Shown: positions 16,828 to 24,684 of the stretch, one piece after another
Numbering within the stretch: the first letter of the stretch is position 1
Layout: every line of letters begins with the position of its first letter
Assembly (NCBI GenBank): GCA_031969915.1
Contig: DALYJJ010000067.1
Coordinates: 1 to 31,731 of the forward strand
Reading direction: 5' to 3'
DNA length: 31,731 nucleotides
Source: DALYJJ01 sp031969915
GTDB taxonomy: Bacteria; Acidobacteriota; Terriglobia; Bryobacterales; Bryobacteraceae
Notes under the pieces: generated by a model
Told to the model about the DNA's origin: nothing
Seen by the model: the letters and a program-made list of their open reading frames with translations, nothing else
Databases searched by the model: none
Made by a program: the position numbers and the translations under genes

Positions 16828-17256
16828 ATGGCGTCGCGCAGGAAGTCCCGCGAACGCGCCCTGCAAGTTCTGTTTCAGTCGGACCTGCGCCACCAGGCGG
16901 TGGAGGAAGCGATCACCGCTTTCTACGATTCCCTGCACAGCGAAGAGGACGACCCGCAAGGCCGCATGGAGTCTGACCGGTTCATGGAGGAACTCGCGGC
17001 CGGCGCTTTCGCCCAACGGGAGACGATCGACCGGCTCATCGGCGAAGTCTCCGAGCACTGGCGCGTGGAGCGAATGCCTGCCGTCGATCGCAACATCCTG
17101 CGGCTGGCGGTGTATGAGATGCGAACCGGAAAGACGCCGCCCGCGGTCGTCATCGACGAGGCACTGGAACTCGCGCGCAAGTTCGCCGGCGATGAGAGCG
17201 TGGCGTTCGTTAACGGGTGCCTGGACGCGGTGCGAAAACGGGGAGCGGCGGAGTGA
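16828..17256 (+). CDS. nusB: Transcription antitermination factor NusB
   Basis: NusB binds boxA RNA with NusE (S10) and promotes antitermination on rRNA operons. The 142-aa all-helical protein has the expected start (RRKSRERALQVLFQSDL), the WRVERMPAVDRNILRLAVYEM segment and the terminal EALELARKFAGDESVAFVNGCLDAV, which is the strongest NusB signature. It follows ribH and overlaps the next gene's GTG start as GTGA, so the epimerase is translationally coupled to it. Confidence 0.97.
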   Translation: MASRRKSRERALQVLFQSDLRHQAVEEAITAFYDSLHSEEDDPQGRMESDRFMEELAAGAFAQRETIDRLIGEVSEHWRVERMPAVDRNILRLAVYEMRTGKTPPAVVIDEALELARKFAGDESVAFVNGCLDAVRKRGAAE

Positions 17257-18152
17257 GTAGAGTTCTGGTCACCGGCGGCGCCGGCTTCATCGGCTGCCAC
17301 CTGGTGCGGCGGTTGTTGTCGGACGGCAACGAAGTCATTGTCCTTGACAACTTCTACCGGAGCACCCCGGCGGCGCTGGGCGACTTATCGGACCGGGTGG
17401 AGGTTGTCGAGGGCGACATACGGGATCGCGAAACGTTGCGGCGAACGTTTCGGGGAGTCGAAACCGTGTATCACTTAGCCGCCCAATCCAACGTGCTCGG
17501 CGCACTTACGGACATCGATTATTCGTTTTCGACCAACGTCATCGGGACCTTCGAGGTGCTGAGCGCAGCCGAGGCCTCCGGCGTGCAGAGAGTCGTCTAC
17601 ACGTCCTCGCGGGAGGTGTACGGCGAGGCGCAGGCGCTCCCGGTTTGGGAAGACGCTCCGCTGAATGCGAAGAACGCATACGGCGCGAGTAAGCTGGCCG
17701 GGGAGTTGTATTGCCGGGTCTTCGCGAGCCGGGGCTTGCAGACGGCCGTGCTCCGCCTGGCCAACGTCTACGGCCCGGGCGACCGGGACCGCGTCATTCC
17801 CCTGTTCCTCGATGCCGCCAAGGCCGGCAAACCGCTCCGGCTCTACGGGGGCGGCCAGGTTCTCGATCTCATCCGCGTGGACGTCGTGGTGGAAGCTCTC
17901 GCGCGGGCCGGCGACGGCCGGCCGGTGCCGGTCCCCGTGAACGTCGGCAGCGGGCGCGGGACCACGGTTCGGGAACTCGCCCAGCGCGTGCTGGGATTGA
18001 CGGGTTCGGCCTCACTCCTGGATGTTCAACCGGCCAGAAGCTTCGAGACCAGCGCTTTCGTTGCCGGTGTGCGCCGGTGCGAAGAAGTACTCGGGCTTCG
18101 TGTGGAACAGGACGACCCGTTGTCCCTGCTACCCCAAATGGCCGCCGGCTGA
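17253..18152 (+). CDS. NAD-dependent epimerase/dehydratase (UDP-glucose 4-epimerase-like)
   Basis: A 299-aa extended short-chain dehydrogenase/reductase acting on a nucleotide sugar. It has the NAD-binding TGGAGFIG motif at the N-terminus, the VEGDIRD and YHLAAQSNV segments, the catalytic Ser in YTSSREVYG and the Tyr/Lys pair in NAYGASKLAGE, followed by RLANVYGPGD. The start is GTG at 17253, which overlaps the nusB stop and places the Rossmann motif at the usual few residues from the N-terminus. The sugar substrate cannot be fixed from sequence; the family includes UDP-glucose and UDP-glucuronate epimerases and GDP-mannose dehydratase relatives. Its stop lies 1 base from the stop of the convergent cytochrome gene. 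Confidence 0.93.
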   Translation: MSRVLVTGGAGFIGCHLVRRLLSDGNEVIVLDNFYRSTPAALGDLSDRVEVVEGDIRDRETLRRTFRGVETVYHLAAQSNVLGALTDIDYSFSTNVIGTFEVLSAAEASGVQRVVYTSSREVYGEAQALPVWEDAPLNAKNAYGASKLAGELYCRVFASRGLQTAVLRLANVYGPGDRDRVIPLFLDAAKAGKPLRLYGGGQVLDLIRVDVVVEALARAGDGRPVPVPVNVGSGRGTTVRELAQRVLGLTGSASLLDVQPARSFETSAFVAGVRRCEEVLGLRVEQDDPLSLLPQMAAG

Positions 18153-18153
18153 A

Positions 18154-19590
18154 CTACCGGGCCGCCACACCGTCCAACGTGATCTCCGTTCTCGCGGCGA
18201 TCACCGGCTCCAGACGGAGCCCCTTGATGGCGCCTGTCTCGGCGAGGTGCGAAGGCTTGATCGACTGGTAGCACGCCTGCACCTCGACGCGGGCTGCGGC
18301 GCCCTGGATCACGTACTTCGTCACGTGGCTGCCTGGCTTGAACCCTTTGTCGCCGCCCGTGCCGGAAGGCATCACGCGCGCGCCAAACTCACTGCGGCGC
18401 GGGTCGAAGCCGCGCGGGAGAATGCGGTTGTCTTTGCGGTACGCTGCGGCTTCGATCAAGGAGAGCGTCGGCCGGCGCTGTGCGTCAAGGTATTCGGCTT
18501 CGTAGACCTGGACCTGGCCGGGCGAATCGACGACTGCCAGGTGCGGACGGAATTCGGCGCCGGCCAGGAGTTCACCTCGATTCGGATCCCACGCGCCGGA
18601 TTCGAAGATCACGGAGCCTCGCGCATCGAACGCTCGTACGTGCAGCCAGAGCCGGCGGCTTGGATAGGCGGTGGGCAGTTTGTGACCGGTCAGGTTCACA
18701 ACAGTGACGTCGACCACCGTCGTCCCCTTCGAAGCACTTCCGTGCGCGCTGAGTGAGAGCGCCCGGGTAAGATTCGCGGCCGCCCGCCGGGCCGTCACTT
18801 CGGCGCCCAGGAGCGGAGGGACCTGGTAGTTGGCGCCGACGAACAGGTGCAGGCCGAAGGGCGTGCGAGGTTTCGTCGGCGGGAATGGTCCGCCAGGCGG
18901 ACGGTGTGCGATGTAGGAGGCCGCGTCCTCGCCGGCTGCCGTGGCCAGCCGTTCGACATGGCAGGACTGACAGGCGACGCCCTCCTCCGCCCAAGCGCTC
19001 GAGATCCACTCGAAATACGGCGCCTGCTCGACGAACTCCGTTCCTTCGGGTGTGCCCTGGGGATGAGTGATGACTGTGTGGCAGGTAGCGCAAAGCGCCG
19101 CACTGAGAATGTGCGAGGCGTGTGTCGGAGTCAACCCGGTGTGATGCTCCATAGGCATCGTGAATGGCTTCAGGTGTGGGCCGAACGCTCGATTCTCACC
19201 CGAAAGCGCAAAATTGCCCGAGAAGGATGCCCGTGCTCCAAGGTTCCGATCGCTGATCTGGTGGCACACCGAGCAGGTGACGCTCTCCTCCGTCGAACCC
19301 GCCGGCGCGTGGCAGCCGAGGCACTTGGCGTCCACCGCGGTTCCGGCCCTTTGGCTCTCGTAGCGAACGCGCGCCAGGAAGTAGGGGTCCGTGGCCGCCT
19401 TGGCCATCATCGAGTCACGCCAGAGCGCATACGGCGCGATCGAAGGCCCCTCCTTCCACGCCGCGTTTTCCGGCGGCGAGAGCCTGCCGTGGCACATCGC
19501 ACAATTGTTCGACGAGGGAAACCGCACCGGCTGCGCGCTCGCATAAGGAACGCCGAAGAGCGCCGCCGCCAGCAGAAATCGGACCGGCAT
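18154..19590 (-). CDS. Exported pentaheme c-type cytochrome
   Basis: A 478-aa protein with a Sec signal peptide (MPVRFLLAAALFGVPYASAQ) and five CXXCH heme-attachment motifs, at Cys30 (CAMCH), Cys90 (CLGCH), Cys106 (CSVCH), Cys167 (CATCH) and Cys207 (CQSCH), all in the first 211 residues. Additional histidines (MEHHTGLTPTHASH) could be distal heme ligands. The C-terminal half (about 240-478) has no heme motif and looks like a beta-rich domain (VVDVTVVNLTGHKLPTAYPSRRLWLHVRAFD). The layout resembles cytochrome c554-type multiheme proteins with an added domain. It is probably a periplasmic or outer-surface electron carrier; its partner is unknown. ATG at 19590 has a purine-rich AGGA site upstream. 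Confidence 0.92.
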   Translation of the reverse strand: MPVRFLLAAALFGVPYASAQPVRFPSSNNCAMCHGRLSPPENAAWKEGPSIAPYALWRDSMMAKAATDPYFLARVRYESQRAGTAVDAKCLGCHAPAGSTEESVTCSVCHQISDRNLGARASFSGNFALSGENRAFGPHLKPFTMPMEHHTGLTPTHASHILSAALCATCHTVITHPQGTPEGTEFVEQAPYFEWISSAWAEEGVACQSCHVERLATAAGEDAASYIAHRPPGGPFPPTKPRTPFGLHLFVGANYQVPPLLGAEVTARRAAANLTRALSLSAHGSASKGTTVVDVTVVNLTGHKLPTAYPSRRLWLHVRAFDARGSVIFESGAWDPNRGELLAGAEFRPHLAVVDSPGQVQVYEAEYLDAQRRPTLSLIEAAAYRKDNRILPRGFDPRRSEFGARVMPSGTGGDKGFKPGSHVTKYVIQGAAARVEVQACYQSIKPSHLAETGAIKGLRLEPVIAARTEITLDGVAAR

Positions 19591-19693
19591 ATCCTAATCC
19601 TCCCACTGTTGGAGTGATGCGATCCGGCCCCGCGCAGTGACGCCCGCATCCTTGCTTTGACGCACCGCCGAACTTAGCCGTACTCTTGTGGGA

Positions 19694-20200
19694 ATGCGTA
19701 TGATCCTGATGATTGCCGGCGGGCTGCTCTTGGTCTTGCTCCTCGCCGTACTGGGGCTTTTCGCCTGGGGCTCGTCCATGCCCGAGGCGCATCACGTCAC
19801 CGTTTCGGAAACGATCCCTGCGCCGCTTCAGGAGGTCTACGAACGCCTTCGTAAGGCCGAGGACTATACGCGCTGGCGCTCAGGGCTCAAGTCCGTGGAG
19901 GTCATCGACGCCGGCCGTTGGATCGAGAACAACGACGCCGGGCGCATGCCGCTGCGGGTCCTGGAAGCCGCGCCGCCAAAGCTTCTGGTGGTGAAGATCG
20001 ACACGGATCAACTCCCGTTCGAAGGGGTCTGGACCTATTCACCCCAGGAGGCAGACGGAGGGACCAGGGTCGAGATCACCGAGGACGGCCGCGTCAAGAG
20101 CGCTATGTTTCGCGCGCTCGGGCGGCTGTTCTTCCCCATCGACAAGACCGCGCGTACCTACCTCGCCGACCTGCAGCGGTCCTTTTCGAACCCGCGATAA
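19694..20200 (+). CDS. Membrane-anchored SRPBCC (START-like) protein
   Basis: About 168 residues: one N-terminal membrane helix (ILMIAGGLLLVLLLAVLGLF), then a soluble domain. VSETIPAPLQEVYERLRKAEDYTRWRSGLKSVEV is the typical start of a polyketide-cyclase/SRPBCC fold, in which a first strand is followed by a helix with a W-x-S-x-L/V motif, and RVEITEDGRVKSAMFRALGRL fits the later part. Such proteins bind hydrophobic ligands in a pocket; the ligand is unknown. ATG at 19694 is preferred to GTG two codons earlier. It lies divergent from the cytochrome gene and upstream of the GntR operon, with no close coupling to either. Confidence 0.85.
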   Translation: MRMILMIAGGLLLVLLLAVLGLFAWGSSMPEAHHVTVSETIPAPLQEVYERLRKAEDYTRWRSGLKSVEVIDAGRWIENNDAGRMPLRVLEAAPPKLLVVKIDTDQLPFEGVWTYSPQEADGGTRVEITEDGRVKSAMFRALGRLFFPIDKTARTYLADLQRSFSNPR

Positions 20201-20209
20201 TGTTTCCCC

Positions 20210-20241
20210 TTGACTTGTTCTAGACAACTAGTACACTAGAA
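20210..20241 (+). promoter_or_regulatory. Promoter with overlapping palindromic operator of the GntR operon
   Basis: TTGACT (20210-20215) and TACACT (20232-20237), separated by 16 bases, form a good -35/-10 pair. A 24-bp imperfect palindrome lies over it at 20218-20241: TTCTAG and CTAGAA as outer half-sites, with ACTAGT at the exact centre (axis 29.5). Only the two ACA triplets break symmetry, so 18 of 24 positions are symmetric. The stretch is AT-rich against a very GC-rich background. A dimer of the downstream GntR protein bound here would block the -10 region, so autorepression is the simplest reading. Confidence 0.65.
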
Positions 20242-20274
20242 AATCGAGAGGAACAGTAAAGGTGCCTTAAAGCG

Positions 20275-20673
20275 ATGCCCTCGGCCTTGGCGATACAGCT
20301 CGATCTGGCCAGCGGCGTTCCGGCCTACCGACAGGTGATCGATCAAATACTGATGGCGATCTCCACGGGTGTGCTGGCGCCGGGTGGGCAGTTGCCGACG
20401 GTTCGGCAACTGGCGGTGGACTTATCGATCAACCCGAACACCGTGGTTCGTGCCTACCGCGAGTTGGAGATTCGGGGGATCTTGACCACGCAGCAGGGGA
20501 TTGGCACGTTCGTCAGCCGCACCCAGGTGCCGGCGAACGACGCCCTGCGGCAGAAACGGCTCAACCAGATGACGGGCGAGTTCGTCGCTCGCGCTGGGAG
20601 GGAAGGATTTACGTTGAGCGAGCTGATCGAGCGCCTGGAGGAGCTCTCAGCGGAGAAGAGGTCCGAATCATGA
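20275..20673 (+). CDS. GntR-family transcriptional regulator, YtrA subfamily
   Basis: A 132-aa protein with an N-terminal winged helix-turn-helix (GVPAYRQVIDQILMAISTGVLAPGGQLPTVRQLAVDLSINPNTVVRAYRELEIRGILTTQQGIGTFV). It has only a short C-terminal helical tail, with no UbiC or FadR effector domain, which defines the YtrA subfamily. YtrA regulators usually repress their own operon, often with ABC transporters or membrane proteins. Here the operon contains a slipin and a small membrane protein, and the palindrome at 20218-20241 is the likely operator. ATG at 20275 has only a weak AAAGG site upstream. The slipin start overlaps its stop as ATGA. Confidence 0.94.
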   Translation: MPSALAIQLDLASGVPAYRQVIDQILMAISTGVLAPGGQLPTVRQLAVDLSINPNTVVRAYRELEIRGILTTQQGIGTFVSRTQVPANDALRQKRLNQMTGEFVARAGREGFTLSELIERLEELSAEKRSES

Positions 20674-21584
20674 CATCGAATTCGGTTTCGCATGTCGGCA
20701 AGGGGCTCGCCTGCGAGAAGGCGGCGTTCCAGTACGTCAGTCCGATCGGCGTGGCGCTGTGCGTGGTTTTCGCCGTCTCCGGCGCGCTGGCGACCGCGGC
20801 TACGAAAACGCCCGGGGTTGCCATCGCCGGGTTTGCGATCGGCGTGTATTGCCTGTTCGCGATCCGGGTGGCAAACCAGTGGGAGAAGGTCGCCGTGCTG
20901 CGCCTGGGACGGTACGCGGGACTGCGCGGGCCGGGGCTCTTCCACATTATTCCGGTGGTGGACCAACTCAGCCGGTTCGTCGACCAGCGCGTGCGGGTGA
21001 CGGATGTGACCGCCGAGGCGGCGCTGACGCAGGACACGGTGCCGGTGAACGTGGACGCGATCGTGTTCTGGGTGGTTTGGAACGCGGAGAAGGCCATCCT
21101 GGAGGTGGAAAACTACTTTGACGCCATCACGTTGAGCGCGCAGACGGCGCTGCGGGAGTCGATCGGCCGGCACATGCTGGCGCAAATGATCACCGAACGC
21201 GAGTCGCTCGGGCGGGAGTTGCAGCGGATCCTGGACGAGAAGACGAACCCTTGGGGTGTGACGGTGCAGTCGGTGGAGATCCGCGATGTGAAGATTCCGC
21301 AGGACTTGGAAGATGCGATGTCGCGCCAGGCGCAGGCGGAGCGGGAGCGGCAGGCGCGGATCATTTTGGGTACTGCGGAAACGGAGATCGCTGATAAGTT
21401 CGCCCAGGCCTCGACCGTCTATCAGAATAATGGTGTGGCGCTGCACCTGAGGGCAATGAACATGTTGTACGAAGCGATCAAGGAGAAGGGTTCGATGGTG
21501 ATTGTGCCCTCCTCCGCAGTCGAGACGATGGGTTTGGGAGGAATGTTGGGAACCACCTCCCTGTCGAAGCGGAACCCGGAATGA
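20670..21584 (+). CDS. Slipin (SPFH/band-7 membrane protein)
   Basis: A 304-aa stomatin/slipin-type protein. Two hydrophobic stretches (about 25-45 and 50-66) are followed by WEKVAVLRLGRYAGLRGPGLFHIIPVVD, the canonical start of the SPFH domain. VRVTDVTAEAALTQDTVPVNVDAIVFWVV and the helical RQAQAERERQARIILGTAETEIADKFAQA region follow, as in stomatins. Slipins oligomerise on membranes and organise microdomains. The N-terminal approximately 20 residues (HVGKGLACEKAAF) form a short extra extension. It is translationally coupled to the upstream GntR regulator and to the downstream small protein (ATGA overlap). A partner NfeD protease is absent. Confidence 0.94.
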   Translation: MTSNSVSHVGKGLACEKAAFQYVSPIGVALCVVFAVSGALATAATKTPGVAIAGFAIGVYCLFAIRVANQWEKVAVLRLGRYAGLRGPGLFHIIPVVDQLSRFVDQRVRVTDVTAEAALTQDTVPVNVDAIVFWVVWNAEKAILEVENYFDAITLSAQTALRESIGRHMLAQMITERESLGRELQRILDEKTNPWGVTVQSVEIRDVKIPQDLEDAMSRQAQAERERQARIILGTAETEIADKFAQASTVYQNNGVALHLRAMNMLYEAIKEKGSMVIVPSSAVETMGLGGMLGTTSLSKRNPE

Positions 21585-21763
21585 AAGGCAGGCGTGCAAT
21601 GAGACTCTTCGACCGGAACGATCTGGCGATGGCCCTGGCGGTGTTGGTGTGCCTGCTGGCCTCCGCGCCGCGAGCGTTCGAACTGCGTCTGCCCACGCCC
21701 CAGTTGCCCAGCTTCGAAGCGATCGAACTGCGGCTACAAACCCTCTCCCTCCGCATCCGCTAA
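21581..21763 (+). CDS. Small single-pass membrane protein
   Basis: A 60-aa protein with one hydrophobic helix (LAMALAVLVCLLASAPRAFEL) after a short charged N-terminus. The first ATG overlaps the slipin stop (ATGA); a second in-frame ATG at 21599 is an alternative start. The end is Arg/Leu-rich (ELRLQTLSLRIR) with an alternating hydrophobic pattern. Its stop codon TAA (21761-21763) lies inside the first arm of the inverted repeat. No family is recognised. The position makes it a candidate membrane partner of the slipin or target of the GntR circuit. Confidence 0.6.
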   Translation: MKGRRAMRLFDRNDLAMALAVLVCLLASAPRAFELRLPTPQLPSFEAIELRLQTLSLRIR

Positions 21764-21851
21764 AACCGGGGACGGACGAGACGTTCCCCTTATACGAACC
21801 GGCCCAACTATAAGAGAAACGGGAAAACGTCTCGTCCGTCCCCGGTTTTAG
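21760..21851. repeat. REP-like long inverted repeat / bidirectional terminator
   Basis: Two perfect 26-bp arms (21760-21785 and 21826-21851; core CCGGGGACGGACGAGACGTT and its complement) face each other across 40 bases. A second, inner pair, CTTATA (21789-21794) and TATAAG (21809-21814), extends the hairpin. The arms end in TAAAA/TTTTA, so a T run follows the stem on either strand. It lies between convergent genes and provides the TAA stop of both. It has the look of a REP/BIME-like dispersed element that also works as a two-way terminator. Confidence 0.85.
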
Positions 21852-23017
21852 AGCCAGCGCCAGATTTCGCGCCAAGTGGGTTCTTTTCCGTACATGAGAG
21901 TGGCCACGGCGAAGATCTTGCCGGCGGCCAGGCGCAGCAGCCAGATACCGGCCAACAGCAGGACCACGGCCAGCGGGAACTCCCACCAAGCCACCTCACT
22001 CGTCGTCAGGCGCATCGAGAGCACTGCCGGAGAACTCATGGGCAGCGCGCCCAGCACCTTCATCAGCGGCATCTCGGGGTCTTTCAGCCCATAGAACGCC
22101 GTCATCATGGGCACCATCGGGAAGAACATGAACACGCCGCGCTGGGAGGTGTGGGGGTCGTCGATGGTGGCTGCCACCGCGCCGAAGAACGCGAACCAGA
22201 ACAACAGGCCCAGGAACGCGAGGGTGACGAACTGCAGGAACAGCAGCGGGTTGGTTGCCTGCATGGGCAGTTCCACCGGGCGGCCGAGCAGCGCGGGCGC
22301 CAGGAACGCGAGGAACCCGGCGATCACGTAAACCACCATATAGAGGAGCGAAAAGCCGGCGATGCCGAGGATCTTGCCGTCGATCCAGGCCTGCGGCGAG
22401 ATCGCCGCGATCACCTGCTCGGTCACTCGCTGCTGCTTCTCGCCGGTGATCCCCGCGAACAGGTAGGCGTTGCCAATAAACACCGACATCAGCATCAGCC
22501 CGATCAGTATCCCGGCCAGCGCCGCGCCGCTCGAAGCGCCGTCGCGCTTGGGATTCGCGGGCGTCCAATCCACCTTCACCGGCGCGCCGATCATGGCCAA
22601 CTGCGCCGCGGAGATGCCGCTCGCCTTCAACCGCTCCTGCTGGCGCGCGGCGGTGAGCGCCTCACGGATCTCGCCCACCCAGGATGCGCGGCTTCGGGAA
22701 ATAACACGCGCGGTATCTGAGGAATCGAGCACCAGCACTCCATCCAGTTTCTTGTCGATCACCATCGTCCGCAGCGCCGCTTCTTCGCGCCCGCCGGCCG
22801 GCTCCAGTTTGACCTTGCTTTCGCCGCTGAGCTGAAAAGCCACCCGGTCCGGGTTGACCACTGCCACCCGGATGTCCGGCGACACGCGCTCCGCGAACGA
22901 CTTGAACAGATCGACACCCAGCCCGATGGCGATCACCATGGCGAAAGAAACCAGGATGTCCCTCAGCTTGAGGTACCGCAGGAACTCCCAACGCGCGACT
23001 TCGAGAGCGGTCCTCAT
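21848..23017 (-). CDS. ABC-2 type transporter permease (NatB-like)
   Basis: A 389-aa permease. An N-terminal membrane helix (ILVSFAMVIAIGLGVDLF, about residues 22-39) is followed by an extracytoplasmic domain of about 150 residues (VAVVNPDRVAFQLSGES ... WVGEIREALTAARQQE). At least five further helices make up the C-terminal half (e.g. ALAGILIGLMLMSVFIGNAYLF, FLQFVTLAFLGLLFWFAFFG). This is the NatB/ABC-2 family-3 layout of exporters for Na+, drugs or peptides. ATG at 23017 overlaps the stop of the ATPase gene as ATGA. The stop codon is the outermost triplet of the repeat at 21826-21851. The substrate is unknown. Confidence 0.92.
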   Translation of the reverse strand: MRTALEVARWEFLRYLKLRDILVSFAMVIAIGLGVDLFKSFAERVSPDIRVAVVNPDRVAFQLSGESKVKLEPAGGREEAALRTMVIDKKLDGVLVLDSSDTARVISRSRASWVGEIREALTAARQQERLKASGISAAQLAMIGAPVKVDWTPANPKRDGASSGAALAGILIGLMLMSVFIGNAYLFAGITGEKQQRVTEQVIAAISPQAWIDGKILGIAGFSLLYMVVYVIAGFLAFLAPALLGRPVELPMQATNPLLFLQFVTLAFLGLLFWFAFFGAVAATIDDPHTSQRGVFMFFPMVPMMTAFYGLKDPEMPLMKVLGALPMSSPAVLSMRLTTSEVAWWEFPLAVVLLLAGIWLLRLAAGKIFAVATLMYGKEPTWREIWRWL

Positions 23018-23952
23018 ACCTGTTCCTCCTGCGCCGCCACGCCACCCGAAACCGCGCGCACGAAAATGTCGTGCAGGCTCATCCGCTCGCTGTGCACTTC
23101 GGCGATGTCGTACTGCGCCGCGGCGAAGCGCAGCAGGTCGCTCAGCGACGCCCCGGCCCGCGCCAGCACGTGCACCGCGGCGCCCTCCGTCTCGACGTCG
23201 GCCACGGCGGGGTGCGAGCGCAGCGGCGCCAGGTCGCACTCCCCGCGCACCGTCAGGCTGAGTTTCGACCCGACCGCCACCTGCGTCCTGATTTCGCCGA
23301 TCGACCCATAGAGCACCGCGCGGCCCTTGTTGATGAGCAGCATGCGATCAGCCAATCGTTCCACCAGGTTCATCTGATGGGCATTCATCAGGATCGTGGT
23401 GCCCTGGTCGCGCAGGCCGCGAATCATGTCGACAAACAGCTCCTGGTTCACCGGATCGAGCCCGCTGAAGGGCTCGTCGAGAATCGCGAACGGCGGATTG
23501 TGAAGGATGGAAGCCACGAACTGCACCTTCTGCTGATTGCCCTTCGACAGTGCATCCAGCTTTTCCTTCGCGCGATCCCGCAGCCCCACGCGCTCCAGCC
23601 ATGCCTCGGCCGATCGCGCCGCCGCCTTGCGATCCATCCCCCGCAGGGCCCCAAAATAGGTCAGCGTCCGCAGGATGGGCTGGTCCTTGTACAAACCTCG
23701 ATCTTCCGGCAGATACCCAACGTCTTCGGGGCGCGGCTGGCCAGCGCGGCCGTTGATCGCCCACCGGATGGATCCGCTGTCCGGCCGAAGGATATTGACC
23801 AGCATGCGGACGGTGGTGGACTTGCCCGCGCCGTTCGGCCCAAGCAGCGCGAAAATCTCGCCGCGCTCCACGTGAAAGCTCAGGCGATCGACGGCCGTCA
23901 CCGTCTGGAACTGTTTCGAAACCCCATCGACGGCGAGAACTGGCGCATCCAT
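23014..23952 (-). CDS. ABC-2 type transporter ATP-binding protein (NatA-like)
   Basis: A 312-aa ATPase with Walker A GPNGAGKST (about residues 38-46), Q-loop region GYLPEDRGLYKD, signature LSKGNQQKVQ, Walker B FAILDEPFSGLDP and the H-loop in MNAHQMNLVE. A C-terminal extension of about 90 residues (SKLSLTVRGECDLAPL...) is typical of exporters of the NatA/DrrA group. ATG at 23952 has GGAGGG 9 bases upstream; a TTG six codons earlier is less likely. It is cotranscribed and coupled with the permease. The 54 bases up to the divergent LolD-like gene must hold both promoters. Confidence 0.94.
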   Translation of the reverse strand: MDAPVLAVDGVSKQFQTVTAVDRLSFHVERGEIFALLGPNGAGKSTTVRMLVNILRPDSGSIRWAINGRAGQPRPEDVGYLPEDRGLYKDQPILRTLTYFGALRGMDRKAAARSAEAWLERVGLRDRAKEKLDALSKGNQQKVQFVASILHNPPFAILDEPFSGLDPVNQELFVDMIRGLRDQGTTILMNAHQMNLVERLADRMLLINKGRAVLYGSIGEIRTQVAVGSKLSLTVRGECDLAPLRSHPAVADVETEGAAVHVLARAGASLSDLLRFAAAQYDIAEVHSERMSLHDIFVRAVSGGVAAQEEQV

Positions 23953-24006
23953 ACCGGTGTGTCCCTCCAAACGGCGCGCGTCTCCAGCAAGTATAGTCAG
24001 AGCACG

Positions 24007-24684
24007 GTGCCCGTACTCCGGCTCGACGAGGCAAGCAAAGAGTATGTAACCGACGGGTCACGCGTCCGGGCGCTCGACAACGTTACCTTGGATGTCAAGG
24101 AAGGGGCGCTCGTCGCAATTGTTGGCCGCAGTGGCTGCGGAAAATCGACCCTGCTGCATCTCAGTGGCGCGATGGACTTCCCGACCTCCGGCCGGGTGTG
24201 GATTGGCGGCGTGGAGACATCGCAGTTGTCCGACGCGGGGCTGACGCGCCTGCGCCGCCAGATGGTGGGCTTCATCTTCCAATCGTTCCAACTGCTCCCA
24301 ACGCTGTCGGCGCTGGAGAACGTTGAGTTGCCGATGTTGCTCGCGGGGCGCCCCGAGGCACGAAAACAGGCGCGCGAACGGCTGGCGTGGGTGGAACTCG
24401 ACGGCCTTGAATCGCGTCTGCCGCACCAGTTATCGGGCGGGCAACAGCAGCGTGTGGCGATCGCCCGGGCGCTGGTCCACAATCCGAAGCTGCTGCTGGC
24501 CGACGAGCCCACCGGGAATCTCGACTCCGCCACCGGTGAGGTCGTTCTGCAACTGCTGCGGCGGATCGTCGAGGAGCAGCGCGTGACCGTTCTGATGGCT
24601 ACACACAGCGCCGAATCCGCCGAGCTCGCGGACCTGGTAGTGCGCCTGCGCGACGGCCGCATCGCCGAAGTGAACGAACGCTGA
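24007..24684 (+). CDS. ABC transporter ATP-binding protein (LolD/MacB-type)
   Basis: A 225-aa ATPase with Walker A GRSGCGKST (about residues 40-48), FIFQSFQLLPTLSALENVELP (the Q-loop segment characteristic of LolD/MacB/FtsE-type), signature LSGGQQQRVAIARAL, Walker B LLLADEPTGNLD and H-loop MATHS. The start is GTG at 24007, giving MPVLRLDEASKEY; the open frame continues far upstream but is antisense to the NatA-like gene. The permease begins in a TGATG overlap with its stop. It probably powers an FtsX-type permease for extracting or shuttling substrates from the outer leaflet of the inner membrane. Confidence 0.95.
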   Translation: MPVLRLDEASKEYVTDGSRVRALDNVTLDVKEGALVAIVGRSGCGKSTLLHLSGAMDFPTSGRVWIGGVETSQLSDAGLTRLRRQMVGFIFQSFQLLPTLSALENVELPMLLAGRPEARKQARERLAWVELDGLESRLPHQLSGGQQQRVAIARALVHNPKLLLADEPTGNLDSATGEVVLQLLRRIVEEQRVTVLMATHSAESAELADLVVRLRDGRIAEVNER

